A DNA stretch of 64,000 nt from a bacterium (GTDB taxonomy: Bacteria > Zhuqueibacterota > Zhuqueibacteria > Zhuqueibacterales > Geothermadaptataceae): assembly GCA_024275575.1 (NCBI GenBank), contig JAJRYV010000093.1, forward strand, positions 1 to 64,000. The letters are read 5' to 3'. Below, piece by piece: positions 44,935-54,538 of the stretch. The position numbers and the translations under genes were made by a program. Within the stretch, counting starts at the first letter, position 1. Every line of letters starts with the position of its first letter. A model generated the notes under the pieces. The model did no database searches and was not told where the DNA came from. It saw nothing but the letters and a program-made list of their open reading frames with translations.

Positions 44935-46890
44935 GTGACAATAGAATTTGGCGCCGAGATAACGCAAAACTTTACGCAGGCGAACAGCAAAGAGTGGCTG
45001 GAAACGAATGGACTCGGCGGTTGGGCCAGTTCAACGATTTCCGGCGCCAACACCCGGAGCTATCACGGATTGTTTGTTCCAGCGATGGGGCAACCGGATA
45101 ATCGCTGGGTTGTGCTTTCGAAACTTGACGAAACGGTTTTTATCGGTACGCGTTATTTTGAACTCGGCGCCAACATTTACGCCGGCAGCGTTCGACCGAA
45201 AGGCTTCCAATTTCTGCATTCATTCCGTAAAATTTTTTTCCCCGAGTTTGAATTCCATTGTGGTGAGACCAAAATTCGTAAAACCGTGGCTGCGGTTTAC
45301 GGTGAGAATACTGTGCTCGTTATTTATGAGGTCATCGATGGTGTGGAACCGGTGAAATTACGCCTGATGCCTTTGCTCGCCGGCCGGGCTATTGGTCATT
45401 TACAACAGGAAAATAATGTTACCTTCACCGATTACCATTTTGCCGCCGGGGTTCTGCAATTTCGCATCTATCCTGAAAAGTATGATTTTTTTCTTTCGGC
45501 GCCGGGTTCGGATTTTAAATCCAAGCCGCAGTGGTTCAAACAAATAACTTACCCATTGGAAAAGTTTCGTGGTCTCGACTATCAGGAAGACTTGTTTTCT
45601 CCCGGTTCATTTATGGTTAAACTTAATCCCGGCGATAAACTCGGTGTAAAAATAAGCCTGGAAAATCAGCTCCCCGATGATGCTGGCACACTTCTGCAAC
45701 AGGAACAGCAGCGGCGGGAGAAATTATTTGTTGAACTTAGACGGGATGATGCTTTTACTCGCCAAATGTGCCTCGCTGCAGATCAGTTCATCATCAAAAA
45801 GGAAAACTATCAGCGCTCCATTATCGCCGGCTATCATTGGCCGGCAGAATCGAGCCGCCAGGCGATGATCGCACTGCCGGGAATTTGTCTCGCTACAGGC
45901 CGTTTTGAAGACGCACGCAAAATATTGCGCATATTCTCGCAGCTCGTCGATGCGGGAATGCTCCCCGATTTTCCCGCCAAAGCCCGTGACTCGTTGCAGT
46001 ATAATAATGCCGACGCCGTCTTCTGGTTTATTCTCGCTATTTTCAAATACTGGCAGTATACCGATGATTTTTCTTTCATTAGACAGGAATTGTTACCGAC
46101 GATTGAGGCTGTGATCGAATGCCACGAACGCGGCACGCGGCATGGCATTCAAATCGATAAAGATGATTTGCTTTTCTCCGGCAAAAGCGGTCTGCAATTA
46201 ACCTGGATGGATGCGGAAGTCAACGGTTGGGGAGTGACGCCGCGGCACGGCAAAGCTGTCGAAATTAACGCCTTGTGGTATAATGCGCTGGTAATTTTGG
46301 CACGTTTTAAAAACCTGGCGGGAGATGTGGAAACCGGTAAACATTACGAAATCCGGGCCGTATCTGTTAAAAAATCATTTCAACAAAAATTCTGGAACGA
46401 AGAAAAACAATGCCTGTTCGATTATATCGACCGTAATCACAATGATGGCGCAGTGCGGCCAAATCAGATATTCGCCCTGAGTTTGCCGTTCCCGCTTTTT
46501 GAGGGAGCATGCGCCGAAAAAATTCTCAAAGTTGTCACACAGAAATTATTCACTTTGCGGGGGCTGCGCAGCCTTGCACAAAACGAACCAGCTTACCGGT
46601 CATTTTATGGTGGTAATGTTGCCGAACGCAGCAGTTCCTGTCATCAGGGCACTGTCTGGCCCTGGTTGATGGGGCCGTATTTAACAGCGCTCGTGCATGT
46701 GCACGGCGAGAGAGGAAAAACCCAGGCAAAAAAGATTATCGAAAGATTGCAAACCCACGTTTCGACCTGGGGAGTGGGCAGCATCTCCGAGATTTTTGGC
46801 GCTGAACCACCGCATAATGCTCGCGGTTGCATCGCCCATGCTTGCAGCGTTGCAGAGGTTTTGCGCGCATACACGGAAGATGTTGTGTGA
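44935..46890 (+). CDS. Glycogen debranching enzyme (amylo-alpha-1,6-glucosidase)
   Basis: A 651-aa protein. The N-terminal beta domain begins WLETNGLGGWASSTISGANTRSYHGL, the signature of the bacterial/archaeal GDE family. The C-terminal (alpha/alpha)6 barrel (about 280-640) has YNNADAVFWFILAIFKY, LQLTWMDAEVNGWGVTPRHG with the likely acid Asp, and YGGNVAERSSSCHQGTVWPW. It removes alpha-1,6 branches of glycogen or maltodextrin. The start is GTG 44935, with AAGGAG 6 nt upstream. With tal-pgi it suggests a storage-polysaccharide mobilisation unit. Confidence 0.92.
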   Translation: MTIEFGAEITQNFTQANSKEWLETNGLGGWASSTISGANTRSYHGLFVPAMGQPDNRWVVLSKLDETVFIGTRYFELGANIYAGSVRPKGFQFLHSFRKIFFPEFEFHCGETKIRKTVAAVYGENTVLVIYEVIDGVEPVKLRLMPLLAGRAIGHLQQENNVTFTDYHFAAGVLQFRIYPEKYDFFLSAPGSDFKSKPQWFKQITYPLEKFRGLDYQEDLFSPGSFMVKLNPGDKLGVKISLENQLPDDAGTLLQQEQQRREKLFVELRRDDAFTRQMCLAADQFIIKKENYQRSIIAGYHWPAESSRQAMIALPGICLATGRFEDARKILRIFSQLVDAGMLPDFPAKARDSLQYNNADAVFWFILAIFKYWQYTDDFSFIRQELLPTIEAVIECHERGTRHGIQIDKDDLLFSGKSGLQLTWMDAEVNGWGVTPRHGKAVEINALWYNALVILARFKNLAGDVETGKHYEIRAVSVKKSFQQKFWNEEKQCLFDYIDRNHNDGAVRPNQIFALSLPFPLFEGACAEKILKVVTQKLFTLRGLRSLAQNEPAYRSFYGGNVAERSSSCHQGTVWPWLMGPYLTALVHVHGERGKTQAKKIIERLQTHVSTWGVGSISEIFGAEPPHNARGCIAHACSVAEVLRAYTEDVV

Positions 46891-47058
46891 TTTCCCAGGC
46901 ACCATTCGCATGTATTGATTTTACCACCCGATCAGGAGAAAATAAAATTATTTCCTTCCCCAATGTGGTCAATTTTTTTCAGTTGGATACTGAATATCAA
47001 TTCTTTATATTTTGCAGTTTAAATTGACAAATTCCGGCCGGTTTTGATGAGTGAGCGC

Positions 47059-47148
47059 GTGGGCTCAAATCCCCGACAGGCATGCAGGGGCAAAAGAAAC
47101 GCGCCCTTCGCAAGCTCAGGGAACGCTTCTCTTTAAGATTAAGCCCAC
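47059..47148. repeat. Dispersed intergenic repeat with GTGGGCT/AGCCCAC ends
   Basis: The 328-bp gap after the debranching gene has no reading frame of note. GTGGGCT (47059-47065) and AGCCCAC (47142-47148) bound a segment with an inner CCCC/GGGG hairpin and CTTCGCAAGCTCAGG (47106-47120). Read on the other strand this is CCTGAGCTTGCGAAG, a word type widespread in environmental genomes, and it resembles 35539-35551. Confidence 0.55.
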
Positions 47149-47218
47149 AGTGGCGGGTGGGTTGATAAACAGTCACTGTTTTTCACATTCCCCCTGAATG
47201 AAGAAATTATACAAATAG

Positions 47219-48115
47219 ATGAAAATTTATGACGAACACGTGCATCTGCGTGCCCATAGCGATGAACCGGAAGCACACAATCTGCGCCCATTTTTGCAAG
47301 TTGCACAGAAACGGCAGATCGCCATCAGCATAAAAGAGCATGGGCCCTTGCCGAAAAAATATCAGCGCGGGCCGCGAGGTGATTTTTATTTTGCCATGGC
47401 GCCCGAAGAACTCGTGCCCTTTCTCGATCAATTTATCGACACCGCTGTCCCGGTCGGCCTCGAGCTCGATTATTTCGCCGACGCCGAAGACGAAGTCCGC
47501 GAAATTGCCGGGAATTTCCTCGCACAGGCACAGCAGCGGAGACTAAAAATCGGCGCTTTGAACGGTTCCGTGCATCTGCTGCCACTTGATTTAAACAGCG
47601 ATACAGATGATCCCGATATCGTCATGTGGGATGATAAAGAAGAAAGCTTCGCCAAATATTGTGATCTCTGCGGTATCGATCGGATTATCGAAGAATATCA
47701 CAAAGCTTTGTGCGGACTTGTTAAAATGCAGCTTTTCGACGTGGTTTCACATGTGGATTTATTGCGTAAATTTGACCGCATCGATGTGCACGGCAAAAGT
47801 TTTTATCTCAACGGCCACGAAACATTTTATCAGGAGGCTATTTTTGATGTTCTGCAACAGGCGGGCGAAAACGGGATTGCAGTTGAACTCAACACCCAGG
47901 GCATCGATCGGCCGTATGGCAGGCCATTTTTAACACCGCAGGCGATCAAATTTTGCCGGGAGAAAAAAATCAGGCTCACGTTTGCTTCAGACGCACACAA
48001 GCCCGAAACTATAGGCCGGCATTTTGCAATTGCCGGAGAGATGTTTGCTGCCGCCGGAGTGGAAAAATTAACCTGTTTCCGTGAGCGAAAACCGCATTTT
48101 TACGACTTCCGGTAG
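47219..48115 (+). CDS. PHP-domain phosphoesterase, histidinol-phosphatase-like
   Basis: A 298-aa metal-dependent phosphoesterase. PHP motifs are DEHVHLRAHS at the N-terminus, KEHGP, ELDYF, VVSHVDLLRKF and FASDAHKPETIG, giving the usual His/Asp/Glu metal ligands. VHLLPLDLN replaces the GSVHxV motif of HisK histidinol phosphatases. Length and layout fit HisJ/HisK, but no histidine biosynthesis genes are nearby. The substrate could be another sugar or polyol phosphate. The HAD phosphatase gene follows after 63 bp. Confidence 0.82.
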   Translation: MKIYDEHVHLRAHSDEPEAHNLRPFLQVAQKRQIAISIKEHGPLPKKYQRGPRGDFYFAMAPEELVPFLDQFIDTAVPVGLELDYFADAEDEVREIAGNFLAQAQQRRLKIGALNGSVHLLPLDLNSDTDDPDIVMWDDKEESFAKYCDLCGIDRIIEEYHKALCGLVKMQLFDVVSHVDLLRKFDRIDVHGKSFYLNGHETFYQEAIFDVLQQAGENGIAVELNTQGIDRPYGRPFLTPQAIKFCREKKIRLTFASDAHKPETIGRHFAIAGEMFAAAGVEKLTCFRERKPHFYDFR

Positions 48116-48178
48116 ATGCAGCCTGCACACATTAACCCCGATGAATAGATCAGATATTTATCATACACTGCCATTTTC

Positions 48179-48992
48179 ATGCTGCCGCAAAACGAATTTA
48201 TCCAGCGATTAAAAAATTGAATGTTTCGCTCTCGATCTCGATGGCACAGCATATCTCGGGAGCCGGATTTTTCCTTTCACCGGGCGCTTCATCGATTGCC
48301 TGCAGGCAAAGCGGAAATCATTCCTGTTTATCACCAATAATTCATCGAAGGCGCCTGCGGATTACAGCCTGAAATTTAAAAATTTCGGCATCGATGTTCC
48401 GGCCGGGTTGATCTATACCTCGGCAGATGCAACGATCGAGTTTTTTCACAAAATCGGGCTGGGTAAAAAATTGTATATTCTCGGCAGCACGGAATTGATC
48501 AGTTATTTCTCCGCCCATGGTTTTCGGCTGGAAATGAAAAACCCTGATGCCGTCGTTGCCGGCTTTGATCTCGATTTTAACTATCAGCGTCTGCATCAGG
48601 CGACCAATCTTCTGCGCCGGGGAGTGCCTTTTTATGCCACCCATCCCGACTTTACCTGTCCGATGGAAAATGGCCACGTTCTGCCCGACTGCGGCGCCAT
48701 TTGCGCAGCTTTGACGGCGGCCAGCGGCGTCGAGCCGCAATATCTCGGCAAACCGTTCAAACCTATGTTCGAAGGTATTTTGCGCCGCAGCGGCTGTGTG
48801 CCGCAAAAAATTGCCGTCGTGGGCGATCGGCTGATGACTGACATTCAAATCGGTCGGCAAAATAATCTTTTGTCGATTCTCGTACTCACCGGCGAAACAG
48901 ATCCTGCGATGCTGCATGGCTCAAAACTTCAGCCTGATTTTGTCGTCGAATCACTGGAAAACCTCATCAGGTTTCTGGAAACCGACTGTTAA
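48179..48992 (+). pseudogene. HAD-IIA (NagD-like) sugar phosphatase with N-terminal frameshift
   Basis: The body is a clear HAD-IIA phosphatase: ALDLDGTAYLG (motif I), LFITNNSSKAPADY (motif II), GKPFKPMFEGILRR (Lys, motif III) and VVGDRLMTDIQIGRQN (motif IV). In the frame that contains these motifs there is a stop (TAA, 48209-48211) and no ATG, GTG or TTG before motif I; the first start codon is TTG 48408, which would lose the catalytic Asp. An ATG at 48179 opens MLPQNEFIQRLKN in the neighbouring frame, and removing one A from the A6 run at 48211-48216 joins it to motif I. It is either a true mutation, slippage, or a homopolymer error. Confidence 0.8.
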
Positions 48993-49001
48993 AAAAAGAA
49001 A

Positions 49002-50750
49002 GTGAAGGCAAACTTGAACAAGTTTTGCAGAACAGGCCCCGTCTATTTCATCTTTTTCCTGGCGATGCTGCAAGCGGCTGCGCCGGATTCCGTTCTCAAT
49101 ATAATCTATACTTCAGGCGCAGGGCTTGGCCAGGAGAAATCAACGCTGGATTTTCATAAAGTGCAGCAGGAAATTCAGCAGTTGCAATCGCAAAAATATC
49201 CCTTGCTCATTTTTAAAACCGGTCATGTGTGTTGCAATTCCCACATAACGCCAAATGAACAACTCGCAAACGTGGCGTCACAATTTAAAATTGATGCAAT
49301 GATGCCGGATTTCGATGACCTTTATGGCGGGGCGCAGCGATTTGCTGCTTGCGTTCGGGCACAAAAAAACTTGCCGGCTCTTATTTTAACGAACTTTGAG
49401 ATGGATTCATCTGCTGCTCCGGATGATCCGCTGCTAAAACTTTATAGGGAAAATTTGCTGCAGGAATACATCATTGTGCATAAAGGTGGTTATAAAATCG
49501 GTATATTCGCTGTGCTTGGTAATGAAGTCATATTCAAATTGCGGCAGAGTCCCGGTTACAAATTCAAAGACCCGGAATTAGCGGCACAGCAGGCATCACG
49601 ATTTCTCAAATTTTATGAGAAAGTGGATTTCGTCATCTGTCTGACCTCTTCCGGAATGAGCGTGAAACCGGGTGGCGAACAATGGAGCGGCGAAACCCAG
49701 TATCTCGGTGTCAAAGCCCCGGATATCGACGTGATCATCAGCGGCGGCACCAACTGTCAGCACGCTGATTCGATTCTTTCCAAAAACACCCCGGTTTTAC
49801 AGGCTGCGGATAACACAACCGAGATCAGCTTTGCTTCGGTTTCCATCGACGGGTCGCAGCGGAAAATTGTCGATCGTGCACACTGGTTATTCCCCGATGA
49901 TGCAAGCTCAGGTTCGCTGATCATCGGCAAGGATCTCCCGGCTTCCGGCCTGGGACAATTGCTCTCCGATGCCATGTTGCAGGCAATACGCCGTCAAGGT
50001 AAAACCGTCGATTTTGCTTTATTATTGAATGAAAATATCCGTGGTATTTTGTCTGTTGGGCGTAGCGTGGCCATCGAAGAGGCACAAATTGCAAAAGTTT
50101 TGCCTGACCTGAAAATAGCCGGCCTAGCAAATTCCGGCCTGCCGTTGTTGCGTTTTTATCTCGATGGCAAAGATTTGCAGAAAACGCTGGAAGTCACCTC
50201 CTCGGTTTATCCTTTGAAAGGGGATAATTATTTTATTCACAGTGCGGGATTAAAAGCGCGCTACAATACCAGCCGCATCATTTTCAATCGCGTGGTGCAA
50301 GCGGAATTGCAGCGTGGCAAAAACAGGGGAGAGCCGGTCGTTTTTGAGAAGGAGCGTCTGTACGCCGTAGTCAGCGACTGGGTAACGGCACAGCGCCTGC
50401 AGATAATGCACGGAATGACCTCTGGGTTTCTGCGTATCACTCTGCGCGATGCACAGGGGAAAGCAGTGCGCCATCTTGCACAGGCATTGATTCAGCCGCC
50501 GCTCAGCCTGCGCCAGGCGACGCTCCAATATTGTGATCGTTTTGTCGACCGCAACGGTGATGCGATACCTGATATCCCGAAAATATATCTCAATCCTCAA
50601 CCGCGCATTGAGGTGATTTCAAGTATGAAACCGCAGGATTTTCTCAGGAATCCCAATATTGTCATGATCGCGCTGATTGTCATTTCCCTGTTGATGGTCG
50701 CCGGCGTGGCGGCAGTCATCGTCGTTCTCATCAGGAGAATTCGAGCCTGA
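49002..50750 (+). CDS. Membrane-anchored 5'-nucleotidase-like protein lacking metal ligands
   Basis: A 582-aa protein with a signal segment at the N-terminus and one C-terminal transmembrane helix (about 552-577) followed by RRIRA, so it is anchored with its body outside. The order of segments follows UshA/SoxB-type 5'-nucleotidases, including a C-terminal domain (SLIIGKDLPASGLGQLLSDA and LRFYLDGKDLQKTLEV). The metallophosphoesterase motifs are degenerate: TSGAGL for DxHG, TGH for GD, TSSG for SHxG and SGGTNCQH for GGHTH; only an Asn (LTNFE) remains. It is probably not a hydrolase. Starts at GTG 49002 or TTG 49014 (GAAGG upstream) are both possible. Confidence 0.72.
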   Translation: MKANLNKFCRTGPVYFIFFLAMLQAAAPDSVLNIIYTSGAGLGQEKSTLDFHKVQQEIQQLQSQKYPLLIFKTGHVCCNSHITPNEQLANVASQFKIDAMMPDFDDLYGGAQRFAACVRAQKNLPALILTNFEMDSSAAPDDPLLKLYRENLLQEYIIVHKGGYKIGIFAVLGNEVIFKLRQSPGYKFKDPELAAQQASRFLKFYEKVDFVICLTSSGMSVKPGGEQWSGETQYLGVKAPDIDVIISGGTNCQHADSILSKNTPVLQAADNTTEISFASVSIDGSQRKIVDRAHWLFPDDASSGSLIIGKDLPASGLGQLLSDAMLQAIRRQGKTVDFALLLNENIRGILSVGRSVAIEEAQIAKVLPDLKIAGLANSGLPLLRFYLDGKDLQKTLEVTSSVYPLKGDNYFIHSAGLKARYNTSRIIFNRVVQAELQRGKNRGEPVVFEKERLYAVVSDWVTAQRLQIMHGMTSGFLRITLRDAQGKAVRHLAQALIQPPLSLRQATLQYCDRFVDRNGDAIPDIPKIYLNPQPRIEVISSMKPQDFLRNPNIVMIALIVISLLMVAGVAAVIVVLIRRIRA

Positions 50751-50775
50751 GCTGATGAAATTTTCCAGCGTTTTA

Positions 50776-51522
50776 TTATTTTGTTTTGTTCAAATCCCAG
50801 TTATAATCCATAAATTTGAGCGATTTTTTTTCGTCGAGGATCGTCTCCCGCAGGTCTGGCCGGTAGCGGGCGAGGTATTGGCGTACCGAACCGGAATAGT
50901 CGATAAAATCCTGCCCGTACCAGTTAAATATTTTGCTCACCCTGATCGATTTATCGATTTTTAGCCAGTTTTCTTGTGACAGAGCAATTTTTGAAGCCTT
51001 GTCCAATTGCCGGTCTAATGAACCGGCCTGATAGGCATGTGCAGCCAGTGGCGGACAGCCAATGGAAGCACAATTCAGAGCAAAATGGATACGTGCATCT
51101 TTAAATTTTGGCCGAATGATCTCATTTTCAATTTGGTTCAACGTCAGGTTTTTACCGTTCACAATGACCAGTTTTTTCTTCCACGGGCTGGAAAAAATAC
51201 CACCGATATCTTTGATGCTGCCGACGGGATAATTATCGATAATCAGACGCAGGGTCACAGCATTGTAGAGGTTGATCCAGTAAGCGAGCGCCTCTTTTTT
51301 GTTCATTTTTTCGGGGTTGATCTGTTCCAGCGAGTGCACATAATCTCGCAAAAGAGCGACATCTTTTTTTGCCCGGTGCAGATCATCATATTTGACCAGA
51401 CCGTTGACAACATATTTTTGCAAAAGCTGATCGAACGGCTGATGCAGCTCGCCGGCGCTTGCCTGTTGGTTGAGGGCAAAAACTAGCACCGCCAATAAAA
51501 AAAATCTGTTTATGAATTTCAT
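50776..51522 (-). CDS. DUF547-family secreted protein
   Basis: A 248-aa protein with a signal peptide (to about ASAG). The DUF547 core is clear: KKEALAYWINLYNAVTLRLI, IENEIIRPKFKDARIHFALN followed by CASIGCPPL, and VSKIFNWYGQDF. The function of DUF547 is unknown; the CASxGCP motif and conserved Asn/His suggest an enzyme. The start overlaps the stop of the glycosyltransferase by 4 bp, so it is the last gene of a three-gene operon. Confidence 0.9.
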   Translation of the reverse strand: MKFINRFFLLAVLVFALNQQASAGELHQPFDQLLQKYVVNGLVKYDDLHRAKKDVALLRDYVHSLEQINPEKMNKKEALAYWINLYNAVTLRLIIDNYPVGSIKDIGGIFSSPWKKKLVIVNGKNLTLNQIENEIIRPKFKDARIHFALNCASIGCPPLAAHAYQAGSLDRQLDKASKIALSQENWLKIDKSIRVSKIFNWYGQDFIDYSGSVRQYLARYRPDLRETILDEKKSLKFMDYNWDLNKTK

Positions 51523-53003
51523 TTGAGCTCCTGTTTTTGATCAGCCGGAATATCGATTAAACTCAGCTCGACTGTAGATTTGGTAACCGGGTGGTCAAAA
51601 ACCTTTTTTGCCAAAATAAGCGATAATTGCGGCCACAACTTTTCCACGGGTATGTGTACTGCAACAAGCAGAATACGTCCCTTTATTTTTCGCCGTGCTT
51701 TGATGTTTGCCCGGTTGAAAATACCGTCGGCAGGGATAACCAGCCGGATTTTACTTTTATTCCATTGAAAAACAAGCTGTGCCGCGAGACCATAGTCGTC
51801 ACAGATGAGCCACAGTGGAGGCCTGTCTGTGGAATTGTTCTCCCGCCAGAATCTTGTGACTTCGTTAAAAAATTTCCCCAACGGCTGGTATTCCGCTACC
51901 CGCTCCTGCCACGAAGCGGTGGCTGAAATCCTGTCTTCGCGCACACCCGCCTGGGCTGCATAGGTGCGGTCGAGAAAATACATGGAATTTTCAACGAATG
52001 ACAATACGCCGGGAAAAACGAAAAAGACCGTCATGCCGGTGCTAAGCGCTATTGAGAAAAACAGGTTACTGCGGACAAGGTGATCGCGCAAAGGCATCCG
52101 GCAAAGCGGTAGCAGCAGGATAAATGCGGGCAGCAGCCAGTTCCCCTTGATTTGATTGCGAAACAAAGCTGCGGTGATAAAAGTGAGCATCAGCGCCGCA
52201 GCAAACCACAGGGACAGGCTGTTTTCACCGGGTGAAATAAAATGCTGCCGGGCATTCCTCAACTCGGTTTTGATGACTTTGATGGCGGTCACGGGCAAGA
52301 GCAATGCACCAAGACCAAACAGGGAAAAAACAGCAATAAAAACAATTTGCATTTTGCCGATATTTCCCGAGATGCGACCAAACTCTGCTATCGCCGCAAG
52401 CATGGGTTTATTAAATGTCAGCAAGGCCGGGGATGCAGAAATAATGGCGAGTAAAATCAGCGCTGTTTTATTGGAATGCGTCAGTTTATTCAGGCGCAGA
52501 ATATAAACTGCGCCGGTGGCGAGAATCACCAGCCCTGTGGGTTTGGTGAGAACGGACAGGCCAATCAGGATGGCAAAATAGCGATACTTACCGGCTTGCC
52601 CGGCGATGACCGCGAGCAATAATACACATAAAAAGATATTATCCGGATGCGAAATGCTGCCCACATAAATTTGCCACGGTGTAAAAGCGATTGCGATTAA
52701 AAGCACCTGCCGGCGTTGCAGTTTTACGTTTTGTTGTTGCAACAAATTATTGAAAAGAAAGAGCAGAAATATACCGCTGAAAAAGGAGGGAAATCGCAGA
52801 GTCAGCTCTTCAGAAAATGGCAGGAAACTGAACAGTTTTATCAGAATTTGCAGAAGAAAGGAATATGCCGGTTCAAAATGTTGTGACCAGTAAAAATACG
52901 TCGCCTCATCGCGTCCGGGCGCGGGCAGAGAAAGCATTGCTGCGCGCAGCAGAAATGCAAAGGCGAGTGCCAGAGCGAAGCGCCACTGTATCAATTTTTT
53001 CAT
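51519..53003 (-). CDS. GT39/ArnT-like membrane glycosyltransferase
   Basis: A 494-aa polytopic protein with about ten helices in the N-terminal two thirds. Near the N-terminus PGRDEATYFYWSQHFEPAY carries the catalytic Asp of the PMT/ArnT group, which uses polyprenyl-phosphate sugars. SISHPDNIFL and LSVLTKPTGLVIL are further family marks. The soluble C-terminal domain (about 370-494) lies outside. Acceptor unknown. Both gene ends overlap their neighbours by 4 bp. Confidence 0.87.
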   Translation of the reverse strand: MKKLIQWRFALALAFAFLLRAAMLSLPAPGRDEATYFYWSQHFEPAYSFLLQILIKLFSFLPFSEELTLRFPSFFSGIFLLFLFNNLLQQQNVKLQRRQVLLIAIAFTPWQIYVGSISHPDNIFLCVLLLAVIAGQAGKYRYFAILIGLSVLTKPTGLVILATGAVYILRLNKLTHSNKTALILLAIISASPALLTFNKPMLAAIAEFGRISGNIGKMQIVFIAVFSLFGLGALLLPVTAIKVIKTELRNARQHFISPGENSLSLWFAAALMLTFITAALFRNQIKGNWLLPAFILLLPLCRMPLRDHLVRSNLFFSIALSTGMTVFFVFPGVLSFVENSMYFLDRTYAAQAGVREDRISATASWQERVAEYQPLGKFFNEVTRFWRENNSTDRPPLWLICDDYGLAAQLVFQWNKSKIRLVIPADGIFNRANIKARRKIKGRILLVAVHIPVEKLWPQLSLILAKKVFDHPVTKSTVELSLIDIPADQKQELK

Positions 53004-54205
53004 CTCAAAGAATAATGATGATACGGGCCGATGATGTCATAATTGCGCCGTTCGAGAATGAATGCGCGTTTGTTAATCTGTGTGATGCGGCGAAAACCCA
53101 GCAGGTGAAAAATTTCGGGCACGAACCATTTAGCGATTCGCGAGTCGACGATAACGGTTTGCTTGCGGCCGGGGTGCATTTTCACGCCGGGCAGGAAAAG
53201 GAGCAAGCGCGAAAAATGCAAGTAGCGTAAAATCGTTGAAAGCATCAGCCAGAATTTGCTTATTTGCCGAGTGAGAAAAAAACCATCGTTGCCGAGCCCC
53301 TGATAGAGCGGCATGAGGATGTGTCCCATTTCAGCAGCATAGATACTGCCGTTTTTGTCAAATGCCAGGATTTCGCCTCGTTCGACGGGCTGAAAATTAC
53401 GGTAGCCTGGCTGCATCTTGAAATCATCATCATTTTCTAACGCATGGCGGTAGCGCACCTCCAGCAATGCGGGCACATTGCCGGAGGGTTCTTTCAACAA
53501 CGCTGCACTTCTGGCGATTTCTTCGGCAAAATCGCTGCGGCGAATGCATCCTGCAACATGCAGAAGCGTCCAGATCGCTGCCTCATGAATATCAACAGAA
53601 GCTGGTTCATCATGTTTTCCGGCTTCGAATGAAATGCCGATATGGCCGCAATCCGTGACATATTCCATCAATGTCCCCGGGATTGCTTCTTCGAGACCGA
53701 GCACACAAGGAACCTTGAATTTCGCTGCGATGCGCCGGTTGCGCAATGTATCGCCGAAGATGATAAATGGTTTGCTTGCTGCCGATGTCGTGTGTAAATC
53801 GAGGAAAATGGATGAGCCGTTGGAATGGTCGATATCGCTTTCGATTTGTTTGATCAGGGCGACCGCCTCGCGTTCTTCTACGCTGGCGGGATGGCCGTTG
53901 AAACCTTGCCGAAAAATATCGACTTTATGCGCATGCCAGAGGCGGTTCAGGTCCTCATCGATAAAACGGATATTTTTTCGCAGGGCCGGCAGATTGCCCG
54001 CGATGGCGATAAAGCGCCCGGCAAAAGGTTTGTTTCGTTTCTCAAGTTGGGAAAAAACACGGTGTACCGCATCGATGCTTGCCTGCTCATTGCCGTGGAT
54101 GCCGCAGATACAATAGACATTCCGGCCTTTTTTGTTCCCCGTATATTTTTGAATCACCCGTTTCAGTTCCCGGCCGCTTTCGTTTCCCGATGTGACTGAT
54201 TTCAT
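53000..54205 (-). CDS. Succinylglutamate desuccinylase/aspartoacylase-family zinc hydrolase
   Basis: A 401-aa enzyme of the M14-like AstE/AspA family. Zinc ligands are His37 and Glu40 in GIHGNE and His138 in LDLHTT; NIRFIDEDLNR supplies the substrate-binding Asn/Arg region. ISFEAGKHDEP holds the catalytic Glu. The C-terminal ~80 residues are basic, rich in aromatic residues, and unlike the standard family. As first gene of an operon with a GT39 transferase and DUF547, it may deacylate a cell-envelope or peptide substrate rather than an amino acid. No signal peptide is seen. Confidence 0.83.
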   Translation of the reverse strand: MKSVTSGNESGRELKRVIQKYTGNKKGRNVYCICGIHGNEQASIDAVHRVFSQLEKRNKPFAGRFIAIAGNLPALRKNIRFIDEDLNRLWHAHKVDIFRQGFNGHPASVEEREAVALIKQIESDIDHSNGSSIFLDLHTTSAASKPFIIFGDTLRNRRIAAKFKVPCVLGLEEAIPGTLMEYVTDCGHIGISFEAGKHDEPASVDIHEAAIWTLLHVAGCIRRSDFAEEIARSAALLKEPSGNVPALLEVRYRHALENDDDFKMQPGYRNFQPVERGEILAFDKNGSIYAAEMGHILMPLYQGLGNDGFFLTRQISKFWLMLSTILRYLHFSRLLLFLPGVKMHPGRKQTVIVDSRIAKWFVPEIFHLLGFRRITQINKRAFILERRNYDIIGPYHHYSLR

Positions 54206-54538
54206 GCCGATTTCTTCTTCTGCTTAAATACTGTTCCAGTTCGGTTTATCGCTTCTTTTGTGTGATAAATCGTAAAATTATGCTGTTTTTGGCAATCTGG
54301 AATATAAGCATTTCATTTTAAAAAATCAAATATAACTATGAATACCATCAAATACTTCCAGCTGCAAAACATAGATTTTTATGATAGTTCCTAAATCGGA
54401 TGGATGGCACAGGATCCGCATTTCTGACAATAATTTTATTCAATTTTTAATCAAGAGTGATTTTGCTGTATTGAATCAATTGAATGATGCAGAGTTGTTC
54501 GCACGATTCGGCAGTGGTTAAAGCTGCGGTTTTTCAGA
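54206..54538. other. Intergenic region upstream of the desuccinylase operon
   Basis: About 330 AT-rich bases. I see no gene, no strong hairpin and no repeat; it should hold the promoter of the minus-strand operon and the end of the M61 peptidase transcript. Confidence 0.5.
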
